In this document: positions 1-9,400 of the stretch, piece by piece
Layout of the letters: every line of letters starts with the position of its first letter
How positions within the stretch are numbered: the stretch's first letter is position 1
From: a virus
IMG/VR virus record: IMGVR_UViG_3300047476_001269
Location: 1-61,687 of that record
Reading direction: 5' to 3' (one strand)
Length of the DNA: 61,687 bases
Notes under the pieces: generated by a model
The model's input: only the letters and a program-made list of their open reading frames with translations
Told to the model about the DNA's origin: nothing
Database searches by the model: none
Made by a program: the position numbers and the translations under genes

Positions 1-1
1 A

Positions 2-28
2 AATCGCATAAGAGCAATGACCAAATGA
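2..28 (+). CDS. 3' end of an upstream gene (partial)
   Basis: An open frame enters from outside the window and ends at TGA 26-28. It overlaps the next start codon in an ATGA arrangement, the junction type used throughout this genome. Only eight codons are visible, so no function can be given. Confidence 0.3.
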   Translation, partial: NRIRAMTK

Positions 29-390
29 CAAGACTATCGGGGCGAGTAGAAAAAGGATGGGGCTCAGAAGAGATTTGGGCCACCAATGATCGATACTGTG
101 GTAAGATCATGCGTTTTGATACCAACGCAAAATTCAGCATGCATTTTCACTCAGAAAAAGATGAATCGTGGTACGTGCTGAGTGGCAGGTTTAATGTATG
201 GTATATTGATACCAAAGATGCCAGTTTGCATGTTAAAGTTCTAGGTCCTGGTGACACTTGGCACAATCCTCCATTATTACCACATCAACTGCAATGTCTG
301 GAAGCAGGAGCGATCATCGAAGTAAGTACTCCGGACAGTGTAGAAGACAATTACCGTGTGGCCCCAGGCGATAGTCAAGCAGCTCGTTAG
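25..390 (+). CDS. small cupin-fold protein
   Basis: A single-domain cupin of 121 residues. A metal-binding first motif is visible around residues 38-52 (H-F-H followed by E and SWYVLSG), and the second motif around residues 75-88 has the G-D-T-W-H-N-P-P-L-L-P-H pattern. Such cupins are related to the C-terminal domain of mannose-6-phosphate isomerases and to sugar epimerases, but substrate cannot be read from sequence. The start overlaps the previous stop (ATGA), so it is probably translationally coupled. It ends in TAG, a rare stop here; the next in-frame stop (TGA) is seven codons later. Its 3' end abuts the convergent methyltransferase gene. Confidence 0.75.
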   Translation: MTRLSGRVEKGWGSEEIWATNDRYCGKIMRFDTNAKFSMHFHSEKDESWYVLSGRFNVWYIDTKDASLHVKVLGPGDTWHNPPLLPHQLQCLEAGAIIEVSTPDSVEDNYRVAPGDSQAAR

Positions 391-1049
391 GATTGGCTTA
401 GCCTAACGTTCTGATCATTTTTATATCTACGCATCACAACATCATATCGGGCAGGATGAACCATTTCATGCTCATCAAATATGTCGTCAATCCAGTGAGC
501 TTTTATCGCACGTAAAATTTCTATATTTTGGCACAAAACTCCTAGCCCACCCGAGTGAATAAATCTCAACTTGGGTTGAGGTACTCGCAAGTACACCTGC
601 TCTACTGCTTCAAAACTTGACACATCATGCATGAGTACCACGGTGTTGGCATGAAAAAATCTGCTCCACGTTACCAAATCGTGCTCAACTGCTTCGCCGG
701 TGTGCAGTCCGTCAATATGCAGTATATCTATGGGTTGGTCCCAGGTGGCGTTAGTATTGTCAAATGTATCTTTAATCAATTGAACATTATCAAATTTGTG
801 CAGGGTTTTAAACTCTACTACTTTTTGATATTGATCAATGTCTCTCTGACCGGCATGTGCATCACCTTCGAATAAGTCAATTCCGTACACCTGACCGGGA
901 TTGTTTTGTGCAAGAACAAAGGTGCTGTATCCGTAATCTACTCCAAGCTCTACTGTAACCTTGGGTTGAAGATATTGCACTAACCAATGGGCAAAACCTC
1001 TGTGCCCTTTCCATGCGCTGGGCAATGTTTCAATAAAATCTGTGGTCAT
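387..1049 (-). CDS. class I SAM-dependent methyltransferase (Methyltransf_24 type)
   Basis: A 220-residue Rossmann methyltransferase. Motif I is VELGVDYGYST at about residues 33-43, followed by an acidic YGIDLFEGD strand near residue 55 that would hold SAM, and an ILHIDGLHT segment near residue 108 typical of the Methyltransf_24 family found in sugar and glycan clusters. The product would methylate a small molecule or glycan; the substrate is unknown. A perfect T4 late motif TATAAATA lies on this strand and ends five bases before the ATG, so the mRNA is predicted to be leaderless. The gene converges on the cupin gene with a 4-base overlap. Confidence 0.8.
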   Translation of the reverse strand: MTTDFIETLPSAWKGHRGFAHWLVQYLQPKVTVELGVDYGYSTFVLAQNNPGQVYGIDLFEGDAHAGQRDIDQYQKVVEFKTLHKFDNVQLIKDTFDNTNATWDQPIDILHIDGLHTGEAVEHDLVTWSRFFHANTVVLMHDVSSFEAVEQVYLRVPQPKLRFIHSGGLGVLCQNIEILRAIKAHWIDDIFDEHEMVHPARYDVVMRRYKNDQNVRLSQS

Positions 1050-1054
1050 GCTGA

Positions 1055-1062
1055 TATTTATA
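1055..1062 (-). promoter_or_regulatory. T4-type late promoter, methyltransferase gene
   Basis: TATAAATA on the minus strand matches the T4 late promoter consensus exactly. It ends five bases before the ATG at 1049, so transcription should start at or next to the start codon. Confidence 0.7.
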
Positions 1063-1090
1063 GCCCTGTAGGGGTATATCTTGTTTTCCC

Positions 1091-1097
1091 ATAAATA
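1091..1097 (+). promoter_or_regulatory. T4-type late promoter, tail fibre operon
   Basis: CATAAATA, 25 bases upstream of the ATG at 1123, matches the T4 late promoter core. It is divergent from the minus-strand late promoter at 1055-1062 and would serve the first fibre operon. Confidence 0.6.
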
Positions 1098-1122
1098 CTA
1101 AAATATTACGGGCAATAGATCT

Positions 1123-1620
1123 ATGCAAACAATTGAAGTTTTTTCATATAAAAACATCCTAGAAATCCAGATCATAGATCCCGCCATCTTCACAACGAGG
1201 AACAGGATCGTGTACAGCAGAACAATAAAAATCTACCAGGGAATTGATAATCCTATACACATTGTAACCAAAAATCAAGATCAAAAATCAGTTGATCTAA
1301 CAGGTTATGATGTACAAATTGACATACAAGATCCCGAGAACGAAGTTACTGTGGAGGCATTTACAGTGAATTTTATCACACAGAACAAAGGACTAGGAGT
1401 TTTTACTATTCCAGCTGGAGTGGTAAATGGACTAGAACAACGTTACTATGAACTTACTGCAAAACTCATAAACACCTCATCAGCTGATGAAACTCCGCTG
1501 TATATTGATGATAACTATGGTTTGAGAGTGCCATTGCAAGTGCTCAGCGGCTTCTATTCAAACACACCAATTGGCACTACAACCATTGAAGGCGTAATTG
1601 ACGCAGGATTATTAGGATGA
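1123..1620 (+). CDS. virion-associated protein upstream of tail fibre (unidentified)
   Basis: A 165-residue beta-rich protein with no cysteine and no membrane segment. The composition and strand pattern (DLTGYDVQIDIQDP, GLGVFTIPAG) resemble small Ig-like or baseplate-adaptor proteins encoded beside phage tail fibres, but I cannot place it in a family. It is expressed from a late promoter. Its TGA overlaps the ATG of the giant fibre gene, which suggests coupled synthesis and possibly a role as fibre connector or baseplate attachment protein; that role is inferred from position only. Confidence 0.6.
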   Translation: MQTIEVFSYKNILEIQIIDPAIFTTRNRIVYSRTIKIYQGIDNPIHIVTKNQDQKSVDLTGYDVQIDIQDPENEVTVEAFTVNFITQNKGLGVFTIPAGVVNGLEQRYYELTAKLINTSSADETPLYIDDNYGLRVPLQVLSGFYSNTPIGTTTIEGVIDAGLLG

Positions 1621-4600
1621 CCACAGCTAATATAAAAATAACCAAGGTACTGTTGGGACGAGGTAATACCGCGATAAGTACCAACTATACTGGTGTCATG
1701 GGCGAAGTAACCATGGACACCACGCTGAAAACTCTGCGTGTGCATGACGGTGTGGTAGTGGGCGGGACCAGACTAGCAACCTACAGCGAACTGGCCAATG
1801 TGTCAGTAGGCAACATTGATCTTTCAGGGTATGCAACCACAGCACAGATCACAGCGGCCAATGCCAATGCAGCCGTTCAAGCCGCAGCCATTGCCTCAAT
1901 TAATGCCAATGTTCTAGCTGCTAATGCAGCTATCACAGCACTACAAAGTAATGCTGCTGTGCAGGCAACAATACTAGATACTCTAACCAGCAATGCAGCC
2001 ACACAGGCAATCACACTAAACACACTGACCAGCAATGCTGGTGCGCAGGCAGATTCTTTAACAGCACTGTTGGCCAATGCTGCCACACAACAAAACAGTT
2101 TAACGGATCTGCTGGCCAACGCTGTGACTCAGGCACAACAGATTGCCAATGCTGGCACCAGTTACGGCAATGCCAATGTACAGAGTTATCTGGCTGCGTT
2201 TGACGGTAATATACTACCGAGCGCAAATGTAACTTACAGTCTTGGTGATGCCACACATCAATGGCGGGACTTATGGGTCAGCAACAATACCATCTATATT
2301 GGTAATACTCCTATTAGAGTAGACGGCGGAACACTATTGGTTAACAATGCGCCAATAACCGGTGGATCAACTTATGGTAATGCCAATGTGGCCACATACC
2401 TGACCAGAGGCAATGTCACTGTCGGCAACATAACCATACAAGACGAATATGATCAACAGTGGCGGTTTAGCAATGGTGCATTGATTTGGCCTGCTGGTGA
2501 TGGTACACCCACTGGACCATATATAGAAGGCAGTAGTTTGTTTACAGTATATCCTGAAAATGACGGCGAGTTCAGGATTCAGACTTATTCTACAACCGCT
2601 GTGGGATCTAGGCAGTGGAAATTTAATTCTGAAGGTAATTTAATTGTACCCGACGACGCTACTATCTGGAGCGATCTAGATCTAAGACTGTATGCCGAGA
2701 CAGGCAACATAGCCTTGGGCAATCAGAATGGCACTTGGATGTTCAACGCAGACGGTACTACTAATTTCCCAAATGATAGACTAGAGGTTGCTCAGGGTAA
2801 TACATTTACTATTGGTACAACAACCGCCGGTACCGATGACAACGAAATACAAGTTAATTCTAAAACCATTGATATTATTGCATCAAACATTAATGCTTAC
2901 AGTTGGTCCGAGTTGTTTTTAAACAATATAGATACTTCGGATCCGGTAGCACAAATTCGTGTTAACGCATATGGCGGCACTGAAAAGGTATGGACATTTG
3001 ACGGCACAGGCAACCTAACCTTCCCTACAGGTGCCAATACCAACGGTAGCAGTTACAACGGCGGATCTGCCAATGTGGCGGTGTCGTTAAACTCGACCAA
3101 CAGTAACGGCGATACAGTAAGCATAATAGCACAAGGTGCCAATTCACGAGCTGTGATTGAAACTTATTCCAATGCCGGAAATAATACTTGGCGTTGGATA
3201 TTTGACGAAACGGGCACACTGACCTTGCCTAGCAGTCCGACTTCAATACAGGGAGAGTCAAATCACGATTTTACCATTGGCACCAATAACGGCAATGTTG
3301 CCTATACCTTTACTTTTACTCAGTCGGGTAGCCTCAATGTTCCTGTTGATATTGAAGCGTCAGGTAATGTAGGTACACCAATTGTGACAGGATACGGATC
3401 CGGAAATCTAACAGTCATGGCCAACACACAGTCGTGGTTGTTTGATACCGATGGCATCTTGACCTTACCCAGCAACAGCCAGATTAGATCTGTTGGTAAT
3501 ACTGGAGTAAGACTCAGTGCTGGCGCCAGCGATGTCACTGGCATGTTGTTGAACAACACCGGTGATGCTGAGATCTACGCATTTGGTAATGTGTCTTTAT
3601 ATGCTGATAGCGATAATACATCAATGGGTTGGACATTTGGAATAGACGGTACTCTAACTGCTCCAGGCAATATCACAGCAGGCAATCTGGTACCAGCTGT
3701 TACAAATGATAGCAGTTTGGGCAGTATAGGCCAGGTGTGGAAAAAACTACATCTTGGTACTCAAGGCATTGCTCTTGGCAATGTGTCAATGTCAGAACTT
3801 GGATCTGAGAATCTGTTGCTAAATGTTGGCGAAACAGGCACCACTTCTTGGAAATTTGATACAGACGGAAACATTAAAGGTCCTCAAACTGCCGCGCTGT
3901 ATGGTAGAAATCCTGGTATAGTTTTCAACTATGCAGGCACAGGGCTTGATTTTACCAGCATGCTCACGGAAGGCAGTTTTATTGACCCAAACATAACCAT
4001 CAACACCGGAAATGCAAATACACTAGATCGTTACAAGTGGATTTTTGGCTCCAACGGAAACTTGACTGCTCCGGGCAATATCACAGCAAATTATTTTGTT
4101 GGTGACGGCAGTCAGCTTACCAATGTGACAACAGCTTATGGCAACACTCAAGTGGCCGCGTACCTAGCCAACTACGACGGTATCATCAACTTCACAGCCA
4201 GTCCTGCTACTATAAACACTGGGGAAATCACAGCGGCAAATGTGAGCAGTACCAATGGTTTCTTCTGGGGCAACGGTGTTGCCTACTCAACAGGTGGTGC
4301 TGGTACATATGGCAATACTGAAGTGGCTGCCTACATGTTGACATTCATCAATGCCAACTTTGATACCTTGTTGGCCAACAATTTTACATCTGGTAACGCA
4401 TTTATTTCTGGCGCAGGTGGTATTGGTTATACTCGTGCCAATGCTGTGAGCCGTATTGGCAATGTATACAGTAACTATGGTAACTTCTTGAATCTTACCA
4501 GCGGCAACATCTTCTTGTCGGGGGCAGGTGGTATAGGATACACAGCAGCCAATGCGGTGAGCCGAATTGGTAATGTTTACAGCACCTACGGCAATTTTAC

Positions 4601-5330
4601 CAACTTCAGCACTGCCAATGCCATCTTGACAGGTGGATACATCAATACAATGACCAATGTGGTATCCACATTGGGATCATTTACCAACTTTGAAAGTGGT
4701 AATGTATTGATCACTGGCGGTTACATCAGCAGCATTGCCAATGCCACGGTATCGGGCAATGTCACTGCCGGTAACTTGATTGGTTATGGTAGCAACACCA
4801 GTATTGTAGCAGGTGCATATACAAGCACATTTGATACTGCGGGTATGGTAACAGTGCCTAACTTAACTGTAACTGGTACAGCAAGTATTCCAAACATAAC
4901 AGTAAGTGGCAACGTCAACATCACCGGTGGTGAGTGGCAAGAGTATACACCTGTTTGGACATCAGCCGATGGCAATGCTGCACTTGGTAACGGATTTGTT
5001 GAAGGTAGATACAAGAAGATAGGTAAAGTAGTGCATGTGTACATATATGTAGGGTTTGGATCATCTACCACTTTTGGTTCAGGCGAGTACAAAGTCTCTC
5101 TACCGGTAGCTGGTAGATCAGTAGGCCAGGCCATGCTGAGTTTGGTCATGCACGATGTAGGAACAAGACTTTACAACTCGTTGGCTCACAATATCTATTC
5201 GACTTATGGTACTAATGTGTCATCGGTGACACTGTTCTGGGATACAGGAGTAGTAACACACAGCGCACCATTTACTTGGACTGACGGCGATTATTTTGTT
5301 ATCACTGGAACTTACGAAGCTGGATCATGA
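1617..5330 (+). CDS. giant tail fibre protein 1
   Basis: A 1237-residue fibre. The first 55 residues (KVLLGRGNT...GEVTMDTTLKTLRVHDG) form a short tail-attachment module like that of Mtd-type fibres, also present in the genes at 6455 and 51822. Residues of about 70-190 are an Ala/Asn-rich heptad-like repeat (SNAATQ...) expected to form a trimeric coiled coil. About ten W-x-F-D-x-x-G-x-L-T-x-P repeats follow, suggesting a beta-helical or knitted shaft. Residues of about 920-1040 hold repeated SGAGGIGY-ANAVSRIGNVYS units. The C-terminus (EYTPVWT...GRYKKIGKVVHVYI) is a compact phage tip domain. Its role is host recognition. Its ATG overlaps the upstream stop and its TGA overlaps the next ATG. Confidence 0.85.
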   Translation: MTTANIKITKVLLGRGNTAISTNYTGVMGEVTMDTTLKTLRVHDGVVVGGTRLATYSELANVSVGNIDLSGYATTAQITAANANAAVQAAAIASINANVLAANAAITALQSNAAVQATILDTLTSNAATQAITLNTLTSNAGAQADSLTALLANAATQQNSLTDLLANAVTQAQQIANAGTSYGNANVQSYLAAFDGNILPSANVTYSLGDATHQWRDLWVSNNTIYIGNTPIRVDGGTLLVNNAPITGGSTYGNANVATYLTRGNVTVGNITIQDEYDQQWRFSNGALIWPAGDGTPTGPYIEGSSLFTVYPENDGEFRIQTYSTTAVGSRQWKFNSEGNLIVPDDATIWSDLDLRLYAETGNIALGNQNGTWMFNADGTTNFPNDRLEVAQGNTFTIGTTTAGTDDNEIQVNSKTIDIIASNINAYSWSELFLNNIDTSDPVAQIRVNAYGGTEKVWTFDGTGNLTFPTGANTNGSSYNGGSANVAVSLNSTNSNGDTVSIIAQGANSRAVIETYSNAGNNTWRWIFDETGTLTLPSSPTSIQGESNHDFTIGTNNGNVAYTFTFTQSGSLNVPVDIEASGNVGTPIVTGYGSGNLTVMANTQSWLFDTDGILTLPSNSQIRSVGNTGVRLSAGASDVTGMLLNNTGDAEIYAFGNVSLYADSDNTSMGWTFGIDGTLTAPGNITAGNLVPAVTNDSSLGSIGQVWKKLHLGTQGIALGNVSMSELGSENLLLNVGETGTTSWKFDTDGNIKGPQTAALYGRNPGIVFNYAGTGLDFTSMLTEGSFIDPNITINTGNANTLDRYKWIFGSNGNLTAPGNITANYFVGDGSQLTNVTTAYGNTQVAAYLANYDGIINFTASPATINTGEITAANVSSTNGFFWGNGVAYSTGGAGTYGNTEVAAYMLTFINANFDTLLANNFTSGNAFISGAGGIGYTRANAVSRIGNVYSNYGNFLNLTSGNIFLSGAGGIGYTAANAVSRIGNVYSTYGNFTNFSTANAILTGGYINTMTNVVSTLGSFTNFESGNVLITGGYISSIANATVSGNVTAGNLIGYGSNTSIVAGAYTSTFDTAGMVTVPNLTVTGTASIPNITVSGNVNITGGEWQEYTPVWTSADGNAALGNGFVEGRYKKIGKVVHVYIYVGFGSSTTFGSGEYKVSLPVAGRSVGQAMLSLVMHDVGTRLYNSLAHNIYSTYGTNVSSVTLFWDTGVVTHSAPFTWTDGDYFVITGTYEAGS

Positions 5331-6316
5331 TAATTCAAGGTGCTACAATTTCTGGTATCAACATCTACGGCGAATCACCGCTGTATGAATTTACCACTTG
5401 GACCTTTACTAATGGTAATAGTGTAGGCCGTACTGGTCCCACTGTAGGCAATCTCAGGCTGTTGTATAACACCGTGGGCAACACTTGGATCAACAACGAT
5501 GCCTATTTTACCTCAGTGAATGGCATACAGTACTGGACTGTGCCTCGCACCGGAACTTATACTATTCGCGCCAAAGGTGCCCAGGGTGCTCCTGCTACTG
5601 CTACAGGTGGCGGATTGGGTGCAGACATGCAAGGTGATTTTGTTTTAACTCAAGGACAAAAATTACAGATCTTGGTTGGACAAAGTGGTGTTCCTCCTAG
5701 TTCAGCGTTCAGTTATGGTAATGCCAGTCCCGGCGGTGGTGGCTCATTTGTAGTCCTGAACAGTGGTGCAGTGACCACTGTGGCCAACACTGAAGTGATA
5801 CTGGTAGCTGGCGGTGGTGGCGGATCGGGTAATGTAATGTTGGCCAACAGTCAAGCCAATGCCAGCATAGGTGTTAATGGTAGAAATGCTTATTTTAGTG
5901 TTGTGGGTGGAACCAACAGAATGGGCGGTGCCAGTGGTTCATCCACCGACAGTGGAGCCGGCGCTGGATTTTGGGGCAATGGATCAGGATCTTCAGCAGG
6001 CGGTATTGCTTATAGATTCGGTGGTGCTGGTGGAGCAGTTAGTGCTCAGTATGCACCACAAGGAGGTGGCTTTGGTGGAGGTGGATCTGTCACACAAGGC
6101 CTATATCTAAGACACGCCGGTGGCGGTGGTTATTCGGGTGGTGCAGGCTCTACATCGGTTTCGGGCGTCAGCACGTTTGCCCCGGCCAATAACCAACCAT
6201 ATTTTGGCGGCGGAGGCGGCAGCTATAACGCAGGCGCCAATCAGACCAACCAGGGCAACGCACAAGGCAACTACGGAAACGGATCAGTCACCATAACATT
6301 TGTTAGTGCATCGTGA
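5327..6316 (+). CDS. glycine-rich tail fibre adhesin 1
   Basis: A 329-residue protein dominated by Gly-rich loops from about residue 95 onward (GGGGGSGN, GGAGGAVSAQ, GGGFGGGGS). The pattern matches the glycine-rich domain seen in ALK/LTK and in phage adhesins. An N-terminal part of about 85 residues (SGINIYGESPLYEFTTW... WTVPRTGTYTIRAKGAQG) probably binds the fibre tip. It follows the giant fibre with an ATGA overlap, a pairing like the gp37-gp38 arrangement of T-even phages, where the small protein caps the fibre and sets specificity. That analogy is inference; the fold may differ. Confidence 0.7.
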   Translation: MIIQGATISGINIYGESPLYEFTTWTFTNGNSVGRTGPTVGNLRLLYNTVGNTWINNDAYFTSVNGIQYWTVPRTGTYTIRAKGAQGAPATATGGGLGADMQGDFVLTQGQKLQILVGQSGVPPSSAFSYGNASPGGGGSFVVLNSGAVTTVANTEVILVAGGGGGSGNVMLANSQANASIGVNGRNAYFSVVGGTNRMGGASGSSTDSGAGAGFWGNGSGSSAGGIAYRFGGAGGAVSAQYAPQGGGFGGGGSVTQGLYLRHAGGGGYSGGAGSTSVSGVSTFAPANNQPYFGGGGGSYNAGANQTNQGNAQGNYGNGSVTITFVSAS

Positions 6317-6425
6317 GATGTTCCTGTAAGTTTGTAAACACCAAGGCACCGTGTCACAAAGCTAATTTTTGCATTAATTTCAAATAAGCGCATACAAGCT
6401 ACCCAGCTTGATGTTTTGTTTCCAA

Positions 6426-6432
6426 ATAAATA
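6426..6432 (+). promoter_or_regulatory. late promoter, fibre 2
   Basis: AAATAAATA precedes the second giant fibre gene by 22 bases. The 138-base gap from 6317 also contains a small AAGCT/AGCTT hairpin and T-rich sequence, which may act as a weak terminator for fibre operon 1. Confidence 0.5.
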
Positions 6433-6454
6433 ACATAATAACGGATCAAAAACC

Positions 6455-9400
6455 ATGGCAAAACAGATACAATTACGTAGAGGAACCACACAAGAACACA
6501 CCACATTTGTTGGAGCGGTGGGCGAAGTCACTGTTGACACAACTAAAGATGTAGTGGTAGTGCATGATGGAATCACATCAGGTGGTGTTCCAGGGGCAAG
6601 AGAACAAGATATCACAGCAGCAAATGCTGCTATTGCCACACTTACAGCAAATGTTGGGCTGCTGCGGGTTGATGTTAATGCACTTGATCCTGGGGGTGCA
6701 GCAGCAGGTCTAGCACAAGTACGTGCTAATGTTACTGCCGCAAATGTAAAAATTTCCAATTTAGAAAGTAATGCTGTAGTACAAGGCGTACAAATTGCAG
6801 GGCTAACCACAGACCTAGCCGGAGCTAATTCGGCTATAACCAGCGTACAAATTTCATTAGGTATTACCAACAACAACTTAGTACAACTACAAAATTCTGA
6901 TACCGCAGTAAATGCAGCTATTGTAAGTTTGGAAACATTTGCATATTCAAATGCAGCTACTCAGGGCTCGTTAATTGATGATTTAAGGGCTAATATCACC
7001 GCAGCCAATGCGGCTATACTTGTGAATACCAATCGGGTGGCAGCAGCTAATATTGAAATAGCAGCACTTGCAGCCAATATTACCGCAGCCAATGTTGAAA
7101 TAACAAATCTTTATAGTAATGCAGCTACACAATCCACACAGATTTCTAGTACCAATGCCAATGTCACAGCAGCTAATGTTGGCATCGCATTAGGAGTGAG
7201 TAGAAGTATTGCAGCCAATGTTGAAATTGAAGCCTTGCGTGGTAATATTACCGCAGCCAATGCTCAGATCATTACTAATACCAATAGATCCACAGCAGCC
7301 AATATTGAAATTGGTAACCTACGTGCAAACATAACAGCAGCTAACGCAGCCATAACCTCTGCCAATGTCTATAATATCAATTTAACAAACAGTACCTACA
7401 CAACTTTGTTAGGTGGTGCAGATAGCAATTTTAACACCTTAAACAAATTAGCCAATGCAGTGGCCGGTGATCCTGCGTATAGCAGCACTGTAAGTGCTAC
7501 CTTTGACAGTATCAGAGCCAATATCACAGCAGCCAATGCAGCCATAGTGGTAAACACAAATCGTGTGGATGCGGCCAATGCAGCCATAGTGCTAACACAA
7601 CAAGGGGTAGATGGTGCTAATGCTAGAGTTGCGGCGGCTAATGTACTCAATTCCGTAACTAATGCTAACTTAACTGCGGCCAATACACAGATAACCAATA
7701 TCAGAAACGTTGTTTCTAGTAATGGAAATGTTTACACCAGTAATGCCGTGATTGGTAATTTATATCTAGGGGATCATTTCTTTGCTAATGGCGCACAATT
7801 TATTGCCAACTCATCCAACTGGGTGTATGTGGTTGAATCACCAGACAACAATACCGCTTATAATATTCCTTATATTGGATCAGATCTAAACAGTACAGCA
7901 GTTTCAGATTCTTACAAACAGTTGTATAGTGATACAAACACACTCACATTTAATCCTGGCACCAACACCTTGACTTCTGGAAATATTTCCACCAGTTCAA
8001 ATGCTCAAGCCACATCAACTACCACTGGAGCCTTAAGAATCACTGGCGGTGCAAGTATTGCTGTTGGTAATCTTTACATCGGTGGCAGTGCTGGCAGAAG
8101 TATTACAGCTACTGGTAACATAGTGGTAACCGGTGATGCATCAACTGCGGCCAATACAGGAGCACTAGTGGTTGCTGGCGGTGTGGGGATTTCAGGTAAC
8201 GTTAATATTGGCACATCCTTGGGATTGATTGGCTCCAATGATCAAGCATTCCGAATGGGTGTAAACAGTCAAGGACAGCTGGAATTTGTTCCAAATCAAG
8301 TGGCTAGTGTGACCAATGGGGTACCAGTATTGATCATTGACGACGATGCTGGTGCAATTTGGGCAAACATTGCATTTGTAAGCAATTCAAATCTTTCAAT
8401 CACAGCCGCTACTAATAGTTTGTCTAGTTCAACTGGTGCGTTACAAGTAACAGGTGGTGCTGGTATTGGCGGTTCTCTGTACACAGCAGGAAATATTGTA
8501 ACTGAATCAACTACAGCTAGCACAGATACCGCCACAGGCGCATTGGTAATTGCTGGAGGTGCAGGAATTGCCGGGGCAATCAACATAGGCAGTGTGGGAA
8601 AAATTGCAGGTAATTTGGTAATTACCTCAACCACTAACACCACTTCCACTACCACAGGTGCATTGGTAATTGCTGGAGGTGCAGGCATAGCCAACAGTGT
8701 GATTGCTGGTGGTAATATAGTAGCCGCATCTGGAACAGAAAGTACCAATGCCACAACAGGTGCACTGGTAGTCACAGGCGGTGTAGGCATAGCAAATAGA
8801 TTGAATGTTGGCGGCAATATTGTAGCACTAGCTACGACACCTAGTACAAACAGCACCACAGGTGCACTGGTAGTTGCTGGCGGTGTGGGCATTGCTGGAA
8901 CAGTGATCGCTGGCGGGAACATAGTGGCATCGGCTGCTACAGCCAGTTTAAACACAAGCACAGGCGCACTGGTAGTTACAGGCGGTGCTGGTATTGGCGG
9001 AGCTTTACAAGTTGGAGGTAATACAGTGCTGGGCAGTGGTACTGCAACTTCTAGCACAACCACAGGCGCACTAGTGGTTTCCGGAGGTATAGGGCTCAGC
9101 GGCGACATTGTGGCAGGCGGCGCTATTGAAATTGCCGGAAACATTCTTTCAACTTCAGGACAAATTAAAGTAAACACCGGGACAGAAAGTACCAGTACCA
9201 CCACAGGCGCACTGGTAGTTACAGGCGGGGTGGGCATAAGCAACAGATTGAATGTTGGCGGTAACGTGGTAATTGATAATAACGCGACTAGTACAAACAG
9301 CACCACAGGCGCACTGGTAGTTACAGGCGGGGTGGGCATTGGTGGTAACCTAGTGGTTGCTGGAAATCTTAGTGTTGGTGGCGGTAGTTTGTCCAGCTTT

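Noticed and set aside
25-411. Amber readthrough extension of the first cupin gene
   Set aside because: Only seven codons are added before TGA and they overlap the convergent gene; nothing suggests function.
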